Source: Paenibacillus glacialis
Lineage (GTDB): Bacteria; Bacillota; Bacilli; Paenibacillales; Paenibacillaceae
NCBI RefSeq assembly: GCF_001637205.1
Contig: NZ_LVJH01000029.1
Coordinates: 1-64,000, forward strand
Direction of reading: 5' to 3'
DNA: 64,000 bases
Below are positions 36,883 through 47,161 of this stretch, piece after piece. Within the stretch, counting starts at the first letter, position 1. Each line of letters opens with the position of its first letter. The translations under genes were made by a program, and so were the position numbers. The notes beneath the pieces are model-generated. The model had not been told where the DNA came from and ran no database searches. It worked only from the letters and a program-made list of their open reading frames with translations.

Positions 36883-37107
36883 ATGATCTCTGTAACAAGA
36901 ATAAATGGTTCGCAAATGTGGTTAAACGCTCTTCTAATTGAAATGGTAGAAGAAACGCCTGATACCTACATTACTTTAGTCACAGGAAAAAGATTAATTG
37001 TACTTGAGAAGGCTGCCGAGGTAATCTCCCTTGTGAAACAATATAGTCAAGAGATTGGCCTGAATAATGCAACTATTAAAGTACAACAAACGGAGGAAAC
37101 CCCATGA
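36883..37107 (+). CDS. swrD: FlbD/SwrD family small flagellar protein
   Basis: A 74-residue protein beginning MISVTRINGSQMWLNALLIE, the FlbD/SwrD hallmark. It holds the conserved TGKRLIVLE turn. In B. subtilis SwrD (YlzI) lies at the same place, between flgE and fliL, and is needed for full motor power and swarming. AGGAGG precedes ATG 36883. Confidence 0.9.
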   Translation: MISVTRINGSQMWLNALLIEMVEETPDTYITLVTGKRLIVLEKAAEVISLVKQYSQEIGLNNATIKVQQTEETP

Positions 37108-37565
37108 AAAAGATGTTACCTTGGATGATTACAATTCTATTAGCTATCACTTTGATCTTTATAACCGTCGCTGTGTTGTTTCCAACTCTGTTTCCTAAGG
37201 ATGATACCGCGGCTGCTGTGAATTCTGTTGAAATGAGACATCTGACAGCGGATCAAATGGTAGAAGTAACTTCAGAAATCACAGGAATTAAGACAAACCT
37301 CGCGGATCCCGATTATATCGTATTGATGAATTTTGCGTTTCAATTGGATACCAAGAAGTCTAAGGAAGAGTTCGACAAGATCAAAGATATCAAAATCAAA
37401 CCGATTATCCTCAAAACACTTGCAGATACGAAACCTGAGGATTTAAAAGGGGCGAATGGTAAAGATCAATTAAGCGCAAAATTGATCAATTTGATAAATA
37501 AAACCTTAACCGAGGGGAAATTAACTCAAATCGAGATCACTGATTTCTTGTTAGCAACAACGTAA
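37104..37565 (+). CDS. fliL: Flagellar basal-body protein FliL
   Basis: A 153-residue protein with one N-terminal transmembrane helix (MLPWMITILLAITLIFITVA) and an extracytoplasmic domain containing YIVLMNFAFQLDTKKSKEEF. It surrounds stator units and stabilises torque. The start overlaps the flbD stop by four bases. Confidence 0.9.
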   Translation: MKKMLPWMITILLAITLIFITVAVLFPTLFPKDDTAAAVNSVEMRHLTADQMVEVTSEITGIKTNLADPDYIVLMNFAFQLDTKKSKEEFDKIKDIKIKPIILKTLADTKPEDLKGANGKDQLSAKLINLINKTLTEGKLTQIEITDFLLATT

Positions 37566-37607
37566 TAATTGAAACATTGGAGATAATCCTGTAAGGGGGT
37601 GAGATGA

Positions 37608-38606
37608 TTGGTAGATGTATTATCACAAAACGAGATTGACGCCCTGCTCGCTGCACTATCTTCTGGAGAAATGGACGCTGAAGAGCTCAAAAAGGAAGAA
37701 ACACAGAAGAAAATCCGTTCTTATGATTTTAAAAGAGCCGTACGGTTCTCTAAAGATCATATACGCAGCTTAACACGGATCCATGAAAATTTTGCGAGAT
37801 ATCTCACAACGTATTTTTCAGCACAGCTAAGAACTTTTGTGCAAATTAGCGTCGTTCAGGTTGAACAGCTTCCATATGATGAATTTATTCGTTCAATACC
37901 TAAGATGACGATTCTTAATATTTTTGAAGCCGAGCCGCTAAAAGGAAGAATGGTCATGGAAGTTCATCCGAATGTAGCTTACGCAATGTTAGATCGATTG
38001 CTCGGTGGTATGGGGAATGCGCCTTCCAAAATTACTTCGCTCACTGAGATAGAAACGACGATTATGGAGCGAATTTTTGGTAGAGCATTTGAAAGCCTAC
38101 AAGAAGCGTGGAAGACGGTTTTGGATATAACTCCACGTATGGAAGCTATGGAGACTAACCCGCAATTCATGCAAATTGTTTCACCAAATGAAACGATAGC
38201 ATTGATCTCATTAAGCACCAAAATCGGAGATACAACTGGGATGATAAATCTGTGTATCCCTCACGTTGTTCTTGAGCCTATTATGTCCAGACTGTCGGCA
38301 CACCAATGGTTTGTATCACAGAAGAAAATAAGTGAACCTGTTGAAGTCGAATCTTTAAAGCAACATGTTAGACATGCGAAGTTAAAGGTTGTAGCAGAAT
38401 TGGGTAATTCAAAATTGTCTATATCTGAATTTTTGGGATTGTCTGTGGGGGATGTCATCAGTTTAAATAAGCCGGTCAACTCAGGACTATCTATAAAAGT
38501 AGGAGATAAGCTGAAGTTTATTGGTAGTCCTGGAACTTTGAAGGATCGCATTGCAGTACAAATTGATGAAATTGTCAGTGAAGGAGTTGAAGAACGTGAC
38601 GAGTAA
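37608..38606 (+). CDS. fliM: Flagellar motor switch protein FliM
   Basis: A 332-residue C-ring protein from TTG 37608 (GGGGGTGAG upstream). The N-terminal LSQNEIDALLAALSSG is the CheY-phosphate docking motif. The CheC-like middle domain and the C-terminal SPOA domain (GDVISLNKPVNSGLSIKVGD) follow. It changes rotation sense on binding CheY-P. Confidence 0.96.
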   Translation: MVDVLSQNEIDALLAALSSGEMDAEELKKEETQKKIRSYDFKRAVRFSKDHIRSLTRIHENFARYLTTYFSAQLRTFVQISVVQVEQLPYDEFIRSIPKMTILNIFEAEPLKGRMVMEVHPNVAYAMLDRLLGGMGNAPSKITSLTEIETTIMERIFGRAFESLQEAWKTVLDITPRMEAMETNPQFMQIVSPNETIALISLSTKIGDTTGMINLCIPHVVLEPIMSRLSAHQWFVSQKKISEPVEVESLKQHVRHAKLKVVAELGNSKLSISEFLGLSVGDVISLNKPVNSGLSIKVGDKLKFIGSPGTLKDRIAVQIDEIVSEGVEERDE

Positions 38607-39816
38607 AGATTATTTGTCCCAAGAGGAAATTGATGCTCTTCTTAGACAATCTGATTCAGATACTTCCGCGGAAATCATAGAAACAGTTGATGACTATCTG
38701 ATCCCGCTTGAACAGGATGCCTTGGGCGAAATTGGTAATATTACATTTGGTAGTGCAGCCACAGCGCTTTCGACATTGCTAGGGAAAAAGGTGGAGATTA
38801 CAACACCAAGAGTTTCTATCATTACCCGATCGCAATTCGAAGATGAGTTTCCTAAACCTCATGTTGCAGTCCATGTGACGTATGTTGAAGGATTTGAAGG
38901 CATTAATTCACTTGTAATCAAGAATAGAGATGCACAAGTTATCGCAGATTTGATGCTTGGTGGTGAGGGGAATCCTTCTACTGAAGAGTTGAATGAGATA
39001 CATATCAGTGCCGTTCAAGAAGCAATGAACCAAATGATGGGGTCTTCTGCAACTTCCATGTCAACACTGTTTAATCGTTTTGTAAACATTTCACCTCCAG
39101 GGATCAATATCTTAGATATTGAGAGCGGTGAAGGAATGTCAAGTATTCCTGAGGAGACGTTGATCAAAATTTCATTCCGATTAACTATCGGAGATCTAAT
39201 TGACTCGACCATCATGCAACTTCTCACGGTAAACTTCGCAAAAGAAATGGTGAGGATATTAATCAGTGGAACAGAAGAGTCAGCACCATTAGAGGTGCCG
39301 GCAGCAGTGGAGCCTGTACAGACTCCTGTGAGTTATTCTGCTCCTACGCCAGCTCCACCTATCCCTAGCAATCATGCGCCGTTACAGGTGCCGCCTAATG
39401 GATATGGGCAGCAACCTATTATGCCTGGGTATGACCCGAATCAGCAAATGCAATATGCGGCGCCACCACAGCATTATGGGGCACCAAATCGTAACCTAAA
39501 TGTACAGCCAGTGCAGTTCGCTAATCTACAGTCAGCTCCATTTAATCAGATTGATCAAAACAATTTGGAATTATTGATGGACATTCCCCTTAAGATCACC
39601 GTAGAATTAGGAAGGACCCATAAGCAAATAAAGGATATTCTTGAATTGTCTCAAGGTTCTATCGTTGAACTAGACAAGCTCGCTGGTGAACCAGTTGATA
39701 TTTTAGTAAACAACAAACTAATTGCCAAAGGTGAAGTTGTTGTTATCGATGAAAACTTTGGTGTGCGTGTGATAGATATCATTAGCCAGTGGGACCGTAT
39801 ACAGAAATTACAATAA
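38596..39816 (+). CDS. fliY: Motor switch phosphatase FliY
   Basis: A 406-residue protein from GTG 38596 behind GAAGGAG, overlapping fliM. It has a CheY-binding YLSQEEIDALLRQ start. Two CheC-type phosphatase motifs follow: EIGNITFGSAATALSTLLGK, and EAMNQMMGSSATSMSTLF. A Pro/Gln-rich linker (about residues 235-310) precedes a C-terminal FliN-like SPOA domain (ELSQGSIVELDKLAGEPVD). It dephosphorylates CheY-P at the switch and replaces FliN. Confidence 0.95.
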   Translation: MTSKDYLSQEEIDALLRQSDSDTSAEIIETVDDYLIPLEQDALGEIGNITFGSAATALSTLLGKKVEITTPRVSIITRSQFEDEFPKPHVAVHVTYVEGFEGINSLVIKNRDAQVIADLMLGGEGNPSTEELNEIHISAVQEAMNQMMGSSATSMSTLFNRFVNISPPGINILDIESGEGMSSIPEETLIKISFRLTIGDLIDSTIMQLLTVNFAKEMVRILISGTEESAPLEVPAAVEPVQTPVSYSAPTPAPPIPSNHAPLQVPPNGYGQQPIMPGYDPNQQMQYAAPPQHYGAPNRNLNVQPVQFANLQSAPFNQIDQNNLELLMDIPLKITVELGRTHKQIKDILELSQGSIVELDKLAGEPVDILVNNKLIAKGEVVVIDENFGVRVIDIISQWDRIQKLQ

Positions 39817-39842
39817 GCATAATTAGAGGAGGGTTTTTACCA

Positions 39843-40208
39843 ATGGCAAATCGAATTCTTATCGTGGATGATGCAGCTTTTATGAGAATGATGATCCGTG
39901 ATATTTTAACGAAAAATGGTTTTGAAGTAGTTGGAGAAGCACAGGATGGTGCTCAGGCAATTGAGAAATTCAAAGAAGTTCGTCCAGACTTGATTACAAT
40001 GGATATTACGATGCCAGAAATGGATGGTATTGCAGCACTTAAAGAGATTAAAAAAATTGATCCAAGTGCTAAGGTTATCATGTGTTCTGCAATGGGTCAG
40101 CAAGCAATGGTTATTGATGCCATTCAAGCAGGTGCAAAAGACTTTATCGTTAAGCCGTTTCAATCTGATCGTGTTGTTGAAGCGATCAATAAAACACTTG
40201 GCGTATAG
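39843..40208 (+). CDS. cheY: Chemotaxis response regulator CheY
   Basis: A 121-residue single receiver domain from ATG 39843 (AGAGGAGGG upstream). The acidic pocket is RILIVDDAAFMRMMIRDIL and the phosphorylated Asp lies in LITMDITMPEMDG (about residue 54). VIMCSAMGQQ and the conserved Lys in DFIVKPFQ complete the site. CheA phosphorylates it; FliY and CheC remove the phosphate. Confidence 0.96.
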   Translation: MANRILIVDDAAFMRMMIRDILTKNGFEVVGEAQDGAQAIEKFKEVRPDLITMDITMPEMDGIAALKEIKKIDPSAKVIMCSAMGQQAMVIDAIQAGAKDFIVKPFQSDRVVEAINKTLGV

Positions 40209-40216
40209 GACTGTTT

Positions 40217-40744
40217 ATGAGTGAAACGGATCAAGGACTTGATACTGTGAATTACGGGTTGAATATTGTTTATGTGATAGTTGTATTGGCTGTTATCATT
40301 GGACTTATAATTTTGTTGATTCGTTTCTTGGGCACTAAAAACAAATCTTGGTTCAGTAATCCAACCATCCGAATACTTGGTGGTGTTGGACTCGGCCCAA
40401 ACAAAACATTACAAGTGATTGAAGTAGGAAATAGTGTGTACTTGATCGGCGTAGGTGAAAATATTAACCTTGTTGATAAAATTTCCGATCCAGATGAAGT
40501 TATCTCTATATTGGCGGCACTTCAGGAAGAGGCAGCGATGAAAGGTAATGTGCTGCCTCCATTCTTAAGTAAAATAGTTAGTAAATTGCGAAGAGAGCAG
40601 CCTTCGCAGGAGATTGAACTAGACGATGGGACTTCATTTCATGAAGTGTTTGACTCCAAGATTCGTCGGATGTCTAGCCGAAAAGACAAAATGGAAGAAC
40701 TGCTCCGAGAAGATAATAATAATGATCGGTTGATGGATCCATGA
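40217..40744 (+). CDS. fliO: Flagellar biosynthesis protein FliO (FliZ)
   Basis: A 175-residue protein with one transmembrane helix (IVYVIVVLAVIIGLIILLIR) and a cytoplasmic FliO domain (IRILGGVGLGPNKTLQVIEV, SVYLIGVGENINLVDKI). It aids FliP-ring assembly. Position before fliP fits, and the stop overlaps the fliP start. Confidence 0.9.
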   Translation: MSETDQGLDTVNYGLNIVYVIVVLAVIIGLIILLIRFLGTKNKSWFSNPTIRILGGVGLGPNKTLQVIEVGNSVYLIGVGENINLVDKISDPDEVISILAALQEEAAMKGNVLPPFLSKIVSKLRREQPSQEIELDDGTSFHEVFDSKIRRMSSRKDKMEELLREDNNNDRLMDP

Positions 40745-41496
40745 AAAAAAAGCTCATATTAGTATGTTTATTATTAGGAATTGTCAGCTTATTCTCCATC
40801 ACGGCAGCTTTTGCTGACCCTATTCCTAATATTGATATTCAGATCGGTGATTCAGGTGCTGGGAAACCAGCTACAAGCTCCTTATCAATAATTCTCCTCA
40901 TCACGGTGATCAGCATTGCTCCGGCTATATTGGTGTTAATGACGAGTTTTACTCGTATAGTGATTGTACTTGGTTTTGTAAGAACTTCGCTTGGAACACA
41001 GCAGATGCCACCGAATCAGGTATTAGTTGGACTTGCGTTGTTCCTAACATTATTTGTAATGTCACCAACATTATCATCAATGAATGATGTTGCCCTACAA
41101 CCGTATTTAAAAGGAGACATTACACAAACAGAAGCATTAACCAAAGCTTCAGAACCCATTAAAAAGTTCATGTTTTCACATACGCGGGAGAAAGACCTGT
41201 TATTGTTCATGAACTATACCAAAATGGAGAAGCCTGCTACATATAATGATATTCCGCTTACGGTGTTGGTACCTTCTTTTGCAATTAGTGAGCTTAAGAC
41301 AGCATTTCAAATGGGATTCATGATTTTTATTCCATTCCTAGTTATTGATATTGTTGTTGCAAGTGTATTAATGGCAATGGGGATGATGATGTTACCACCT
41401 GTTATGATATCACTCCCGTTTAAGATTCTACTATTTGTACTCGTAGATGGGTGGTATTTAATTGTTAAATCGTTACTACTTAGTTTTAACACATAG
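40741..41496 (+). CDS. fliP: Flagellar export gate protein FliP
   Basis: A 251-residue protein with a cleavable signal peptide (KKLILVCLLLGIVSLFSITA, then AFA) and four later membrane segments. The motif MTSFTRIVIVLGFVRTSLGT, followed by QQMPPNQVLVGLALFLTLFV, is diagnostic. It forms the core of the export gate with FliQ and FliR. Confidence 0.97.
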   Translation: MKKKLILVCLLLGIVSLFSITAAFADPIPNIDIQIGDSGAGKPATSSLSIILLITVISIAPAILVLMTSFTRIVIVLGFVRTSLGTQQMPPNQVLVGLALFLTLFVMSPTLSSMNDVALQPYLKGDITQTEALTKASEPIKKFMFSHTREKDLLLFMNYTKMEKPATYNDIPLTVLVPSFAISELKTAFQMGFMIFIPFLVIDIVVASVLMAMGMMMLPPVMISLPFKILLFVLVDGWYLIVKSLLLSFNT

Positions 41497-41534
41497 TGCA
41501 CTGTAGGACGTATATGTGGTGAGGGAGATCAGTC

Positions 41535-41804
41535 ATGAACTCAGATTTTATTATTGGACTGGCAGGACAAGCGATTTATACCGCACTTAAAGTAAGTGCA
41601 CCAATGTTACTTTTGGGGCTAGTGGTTGGTTTGATTATTAGTATATTTCAAGCAACCACTCAGATCCAGGAGCAAACACTTGCCTTTGTTCCAAAAATAA
41701 TCGCAGTATTGTTAGCGTTATTGTTGTTTGGTCCTTGGATTTTAACGACACTCGTAGACTTTACCTTCAATATATTAGACAATTTGTATAAATATATCGG
41801 TTAG
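41535..41804 (+). CDS. fliQ: Flagellar export gate protein FliQ
   Basis: An 89-residue protein with two transmembrane hairpins. LLLGLVVGLIISIFQATTQI and QEQTLAFVPKIIAVL are typical. It wraps the FliP-FliR core. Confidence 0.96.
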   Translation: MNSDFIIGLAGQAIYTALKVSAPMLLLGLVVGLIISIFQATTQIQEQTLAFVPKIIAVLLALLLFGPWILTTLVDFTFNILDNLYKYIG

Positions 41805-41809
41805 GTTGA

Positions 41810-42604
41810 ATGTCAATGGAATTATTAATGCAAGGTTTCCCGATCTTTTTGCTTATTTTTTGTCGAATTACATCTTTTTTTGTCGTCGCACCAGTCTTTT
41901 CATCAAAAGGGGTGCCTAATCAATTTAAGATTGGGTTATCATTCTTTATCAGTTTACTCATTTATCTAACCTATGGTATTCATCAGTCTATTCCACAAGA
42001 TATGACTTATGTTCTGCTCATCGTAAGTGAAATCATGGTGGGATTACTTCTTGGGTTTGTTGGCTACATGTTGATTACAGCCATTCAGACAGCGGGATCA
42101 TTCATAGATATACAGATTGGTTTCGGTATTGCCAATGTATTAGATCCTATGACAGGCGCTTCTGTACCCATGCTAGGTAACTTCAAATACATGATTGCAA
42201 TGCTGCTTTTTCTTAGTATGAATGGTCATCTGTATTTATTAGACGCCATTTTTGATAGTTATGAATGGATTCCATTAAGCAATGATTTCTATATGAAATT
42301 GTATGGTGGTAGTATTACGGAGTTTTTAATTAGAACCTTTAGTCAATCCTTTGTGTTAGCTTTTCAAATGTCAGCTCCGCTGGTAGTCGCGATGTTTTTA
42401 ACGGATGTTGGACTTGGCTTCTTAGCGAGAACTGCACCTCAATTTAACATCTTCGTTATAGGGGTTCCACTGAAAATCTTCTTAGGATTGGGAATGTTGT
42501 TATTGCTCGTCCCGAGCTTTTCTTATGTATTCGGCAACCTTTTTGAAATTTTGTTCGAATCTATGCATAACCTGCTAGGGGTCATTGGGAAACAGCCGAA
42601 TTGA
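41810..42604 (+). CDS. fliR: Flagellar export gate protein FliR
   Basis: A 264-residue, very hydrophobic protein (about six membrane segments). RITSFFVVAPVFSSKGVPNQ and GFGIANVLDPMTGASVPMLG are conserved FliR sequences. It starts five bases after fliQ and its stop overlaps the flhB region by a few bases. Confidence 0.95.
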   Translation: MSMELLMQGFPIFLLIFCRITSFFVVAPVFSSKGVPNQFKIGLSFFISLLIYLTYGIHQSIPQDMTYVLLIVSEIMVGLLLGFVGYMLITAIQTAGSFIDIQIGFGIANVLDPMTGASVPMLGNFKYMIAMLLFLSMNGHLYLLDAIFDSYEWIPLSNDFYMKLYGGSITEFLIRTFSQSFVLAFQMSAPLVVAMFLTDVGLGFLARTAPQFNIFVIGVPLKIFLGLGMLLLLVPSFSYVFGNLFEILFESMHNLLGVIGKQPN

Positions 42605-42624
42605 GCAGGATGGAGGATTTGATC

Positions 42625-43707
42625 GTGTCCTTTAGGTATCCTTTGGATTTACAGTTATTTTCTCAAGAGAAAACAGAGAGGGCAACTCCTAAAAAGCGCC
42701 AGGATACACGAAAAAAGGGACAAGTTGCAAAAAGTATGGAGATTTCAAGCTCCGTCACGCTTCTTTCTGCTTTTCTCTGTCTCCTTATATTTAGTAGTTA
42801 TTTTAAGGAACGACTTATTAATTTGTATAGCGATATATTTATGAACCGGTTGTTGACAGAGATTACGATAAACAATGTCATGATGATGTTTAAAGAATAT
42901 GGAGTTCAAGTATTGCTAATGATGGCCCCCTTGTTTTTAACGGTGGTCGTCATGGCACTTGTAGTCAATTTTATGCAGGTGGGTTTCTTGCTGACAGGCC
43001 TAAAAATGGAATTCAGCAAACTTGATCCGATCAAAGGGTTTAAGAATATATTCTCAATGAGATCATTGGTAGAATTTGCTAAATCGATAATCAAGTTAAC
43101 GATTATCGGTTATCTCGTTTATAGTACGTTATGGGGTAAAAGGGTAGAAATTGCGTCATTGTCTGAAATAAACTTAGATAATATCATGAAGTTTGTTTCT
43201 GGTTTAACGATGAATTTAGGACTTAAAATTGCAATTGCCTTATTTGTTCTAGCTGTTTTGGATTATATTTACCAGCGTTATGAATATGAAAAGGGCATAA
43301 GGATGTCGAAGCAAGACATCAAAGATGAATACAAAAAAATGGAAGGCGATCCGTTAATTAAAGGGAAGATCAGGGAACGTCAACGAAGGATGGCTATGCA
43401 ACGAATGATGCAAGAAATCCCGAAAGCAGACGTTATTATCACCAACCCGACTCACTTTGCGATCGCTTTGAAATATGATGGTTCTACCATGGAAGCTCCA
43501 ACGATTATTGCTAAAGGTCAAGATTATATGGCACTACGAATTAAAGCAATCGCCAAGGAACATGGCATCATTACAATGGAAAATAAGCCTCTAGCCCGCG
43601 CACTCTTTCAAAGAGCAGAAATCGGTGATTCGATTCCTGCGGATTTGTTTCAGGCGGTAGCTGAAGTACTGGCCTATGTATATAAACTAAAAGGTAAAAA
43701 ATCATAA
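42625..43707 (+). CDS. flhB: Flagellar export switch protein FlhB
   Basis: A 360-residue protein from GTG 42625, eight bases after GGAGG, matching the B. subtilis length. EKTERATPKKRQDTRKKGQV opens the protein, four transmembrane helices follow, and the cytoplasmic domain contains the self-cleaving NPTH site in IITNPTHFAIALKYDG. It switches export from rod/hook to filament substrates together with FliK. Confidence 0.97.
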   Translation: MSFRYPLDLQLFSQEKTERATPKKRQDTRKKGQVAKSMEISSSVTLLSAFLCLLIFSSYFKERLINLYSDIFMNRLLTEITINNVMMMFKEYGVQVLLMMAPLFLTVVVMALVVNFMQVGFLLTGLKMEFSKLDPIKGFKNIFSMRSLVEFAKSIIKLTIIGYLVYSTLWGKRVEIASLSEINLDNIMKFVSGLTMNLGLKIAIALFVLAVLDYIYQRYEYEKGIRMSKQDIKDEYKKMEGDPLIKGKIRERQRRMAMQRMMQEIPKADVIITNPTHFAIALKYDGSTMEAPTIIAKGQDYMALRIKAIAKEHGIITMENKPLARALFQRAEIGDSIPADLFQAVAEVLAYVYKLKGKKS

Positions 43708-43733
43708 ATGTGGGATTGGAGGCAAAGAGACCC

Positions 43734-45767
43734 GTGAAAATTAAAGAAATCACCGTCCTGACAGGAATCATAGGTATTGTTATGATGATGATTCTTCCAA
43801 TCCCGGCGTGGCTTTTAGATATTTTGCTCGTGATTAACATTTCAATTGCACTCATGATTTTATTGGTATCTATGAATACCAAGGAAGCACTAGAGTTTTC
43901 CATTTTCCCATCACTTCTTCTTATTACGACGTTATTTCGACTGGCATTGAATATATCAACAACGAAGTTGATTCTCAGGGATGGGGAAGCAGGTACAGTT
44001 GTAGCGACATTTGGTAGCTGGATCGCAGGTGGTCAAATTGCCATTGGGTTTATCGTATTCTTAATCCTTGTCGTTGTGCAATTTATCGTGATTACAAAAG
44101 GATCTGAACGTGTTGCTGAAGTAGGAGCAAGGTTTACGTTAGATGCTATGCCCGGTAAACAAATGAGTATTGATGCAGATTTAAATGCTGGATTAATCAA
44201 TGAGAAACAAGCTAGAGATAGACGTAGTAAAGTGGAACGTGAGGCGGATTTCTATGGTGCTATGGATGGTGCCAGTAAATTCGTTAAAGGTGATGCTATT
44301 GCTAGTATTATTATCTTGATCATTAACTTGGTTGGTGGATTTATTATTGGAATGACCATTCATGGAATGTCATTCGGTGATGCGATTTCGACATACTCGA
44401 TTCTGACTATTGGGGATGGATTAGTTAGTCAGATTCCAGCGTTATTGATTTCTACAGCTGCTGGTCTGATCGTGACACGTGCTTCATCCGAAGGGAATCT
44501 TGCAGATGACTTAACGGGGCAATTATTCGCGTATCCGAAGTTGATATACATTGTAGGTGGGACCATAGCATTGCTTGGTTTCTTTACACCGATTCATGTT
44601 ATTACGACGCTACCTATAGCTGTGTTATTAATATTCGCTGCAAGAAAGATGCAACAGAATTTGGATAAGAGACAATTAGCTGATGAACAATTGGAAGAAG
44701 AACAGCAAATTGAAGAGGTTAGAAGTCCGGAAAGTGTTATTAATCTACTACAAGTAGACCCTATTGAATTCGAATTTGGGTATGGACTTATTCCACTAGC
44801 AGACACTCAACAAGGTGGAGATTTATTAGATCGGATTATCATGATCCGTCGACAATGTGCACTGGAATTAGGACTTGTGGTCCCTGTTATCCGAATTCGC
44901 GACAATATTCAACTAAAACCGAATGAATATGTCATAAAAATTAAAGGAAATACCGTTGGCGGTGGTGAATTATTACTTAATCACTATTTGGCGATGAGCC
45001 CAGGTTATGATGACGAATCCATATCAGGTATCGAGACTTTAGAGCCTGCATTTGGTCTTCCAGCACTGTGGATTGATGAAAGTACTAAGGAGCGTGCTGA
45101 ATTATCTGGATACACTGTAGTGGATCCTCCTTCTGTGGTAGCAACACATTTGACAGAATTGATTAAGAAACATGCTCACGAGTTAATTGGTCGACAAGAG
45201 ACAAAGACACTTATCGACAATTTGCGAGAAAACTATCCTGTTCTTGTCGATGAGTTAATTCCCTCAGTATTATCTGTGGGGGATGTTCAAAAAGTGTTGT
45301 CTAAATTACTCCGCGAGAAAATTTCTGTACGTGATTTGGTAACGATTTTTGAGACATTAGCAGACTGTGGAACCTATTCGAAAGATCCGGATGTTCTAAC
45401 AGAATATGTGCGTCAATCTTTATCCAGACAAATTACTCAGCAATATTCACAAGAAGGAGAGACACTGAAGGTTATAACTTTAGGTCCTACGTTAGAGAAG
45501 AAAATATCGGAAAGTGTTCAGCAGTCTGACCAAGGGAGTTATCTTGCTCTGGATCCGATGTCTACACAGACGATATATCAGAAATTAAATGAACAAATTA
45601 ACCGATTGTTGCAATCGGGACAACAACCAATTTTCTTAACATCACCAACAATTCGTATGTATTTGCGACAAGTCATTGAACGTACTATGCAAGATATCCC
45701 GGTTCTTTCTTATAGTGAATTAGAGCCAAATGTAGAAATTCAGAGCGTTGGAGTGGTGAATTTATGA
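43734..45767 (+). CDS. flhA: Flagellar export gate protein FlhA
   Basis: A 677-residue protein from GTG 43734 with GGAGG upstream, the same length as B. subtilis FlhA. Eight N-terminal membrane segments flank the FHIPEP-type loop: GSERVAEVGARFTLDAMPGK, then QMSIDADLNAGLI. The large cytoplasmic C-domain docks chaperone-substrate complexes. It forms the nonameric ring of the export gate. Confidence 0.97.
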   Translation: MKIKEITVLTGIIGIVMMMILPIPAWLLDILLVINISIALMILLVSMNTKEALEFSIFPSLLLITTLFRLALNISTTKLILRDGEAGTVVATFGSWIAGGQIAIGFIVFLILVVVQFIVITKGSERVAEVGARFTLDAMPGKQMSIDADLNAGLINEKQARDRRSKVEREADFYGAMDGASKFVKGDAIASIIILIINLVGGFIIGMTIHGMSFGDAISTYSILTIGDGLVSQIPALLISTAAGLIVTRASSEGNLADDLTGQLFAYPKLIYIVGGTIALLGFFTPIHVITTLPIAVLLIFAARKMQQNLDKRQLADEQLEEEQQIEEVRSPESVINLLQVDPIEFEFGYGLIPLADTQQGGDLLDRIIMIRRQCALELGLVVPVIRIRDNIQLKPNEYVIKIKGNTVGGGELLLNHYLAMSPGYDDESISGIETLEPAFGLPALWIDESTKERAELSGYTVVDPPSVVATHLTELIKKHAHELIGRQETKTLIDNLRENYPVLVDELIPSVLSVGDVQKVLSKLLREKISVRDLVTIFETLADCGTYSKDPDVLTEYVRQSLSRQITQQYSQEGETLKVITLGPTLEKKISESVQQSDQGSYLALDPMSTQTIYQKLNEQINRLLQSGQQPIFLTSPTIRMYLRQVIERTMQDIPVLSYSELEPNVEIQSVGVVNL

Positions 45768-47161
45768 GAGTGAGGCGGTACATAGTCGAACATATGCCGG
45801 ATGCGATGCAGCGAATCCGCAGTGAACTAGGTAGAGATGCTGTCATTCTTAGTACTAAAGAAATAAAAATAGGCGGCTTCCTTGGAATGTTTAAGAAGAA
45901 GAGGATTGAGGTTGTCGCTGCTGTGGAAAAAGAAGCTAAAGTTAATTCAGTTAGTGAGAACAAACCATCTGGACATTACAATGATGAATTGAGAGATGTG
46001 AATTCAATTAAAAGTACGCCTAAAGCAGGTCCTTCGACAATGAGCGTACCGTATAAGGCTGTTCCGGAAGCTTATAAAAGAACAAACGCTGTTCTTAAAG
46101 CAGGTATGAATGATGTCGCCGACGATCTTGAAACTTCATTTCTAAGTGCTGCAGCGACGTCAGAAGTGCAAAAACCTGATCAAGATAGTCCTTTATCATC
46201 ATCCTTATTTAAGGGGGATATTACAGAGCGACATCATTCAGATACCTCAAATAAGATGATAGATCAGACAGTTTCAAACGAGCCGATTTTACAGGAAATA
46301 AAAGAAATGAAATTGTGGATGGCCAAAATGGCCAAGCACTCTATGATGAAACAGGAATTACCTGATTCACTTCAAAGATTACAGGAACAACTAATCCAGC
46401 AGGAAGTGGATATACACTTAAGAGCAGAGTGGATTGAAGCCGCTTTTGAGAAATGGGAGGATAGTGGGCATTCATTAACGGATGATCAACTCCAACAATT
46501 TATTTACGATAAAGCTTATTCTTTCCTTTCAAATCGATTCGGTGGTGGTATTGAAGCTAATACAAGAATTGTTTATGTTGCAGGTCCTACAGGTGTTGGA
46601 AAGACAACAACCATAGCCAAACTTGCTGCAGAGCAGTTGTTTCGATATCAGCGAAAGGTAGGTTTTATTACATCTGATACCTATCGTATATCTGCCGTGG
46701 AACAACTCAGGACGTATGCGTCTATCTTAAATGTACCATTAGAGGTAGTCCAATCGCCTGGTGATATGCAACGAGCCCTGCAACGTCTTGACTACTGTGA
46801 TCTTATACTCATGGATACGGCTGGTAGGAATTATCGCAACGAATTATTAGTATCGGAGCTTCAAAGCCTGCTTTCACATGCTGGAGATAGTGAAACCTAC
46901 TTGGTGTTAAGCTTGACTTCTAAGTCCCAAGACATGATGAAAATCACGGAACATTTCAGTAAGTATGGTCTTGATAAGGTGATTTTTACGAAGCTAGATG
47001 AGACTGGAAGTTATGGAACTATATTTAATTTACTTAATAACTTTCCACTTCATCTTTCTTATATGACGAATGGACAGAATGTCCCAGATGACGTGATTAT
47101 GCCGAATCAAAAGATGTTATGTGATCTCCTTTTAGGAGAGAGGGAAGATAGTCATGAATGA
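45764..47161 (+). CDS. flhF: Flagellar biosynthesis GTPase FlhF
   Basis: A 465-residue SRP-type GTPase starting MRVRRYIVEHMPDAMQRIRS. The N-terminal basic region is followed by a long, poorly conserved linker (about residues 55-165), making it roughly 100 residues longer than B. subtilis FlhF. The NG domain has [40 protein letters not shown] and TKLDETGSYG. It places the flagellum; FlhG stimulates its GTPase. Confidence 0.95.
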   Translation: MRVRRYIVEHMPDAMQRIRSELGRDAVILSTKEIKIGGFLGMFKKKRIEVVAAVEKEAKVNSVSENKPSGHYNDELRDVNSIKSTPKAGPSTMSVPYKAVPEAYKRTNAVLKAGMNDVADDLETSFLSAAATSEVQKPDQDSPLSSSLFKGDITERHHSDTSNKMIDQTVSNEPILQEIKEMKLWMAKMAKHSMMKQELPDSLQRLQEQLIQQEVDIHLRAEWIEAAFEKWEDSGHSLTDDQLQQFIYDKAYSFLSNRFGGGIEANTRIVYVAGPTGVGKTTTIAKLAAEQLFRYQRKVGFITSDTYRISAVEQLRTYASILNVPLEVVQSPGDMQRALQRLDYCDLILMDTAGRNYRNELLVSELQSLLSHAGDSETYLVLSLTSKSQDMMKITEHFSKYGLDKVIFTKLDETGSYGTIFNLLNNFPLHLSYMTNGQNVPDDVIMPNQKMLCDLLLGEREDSHE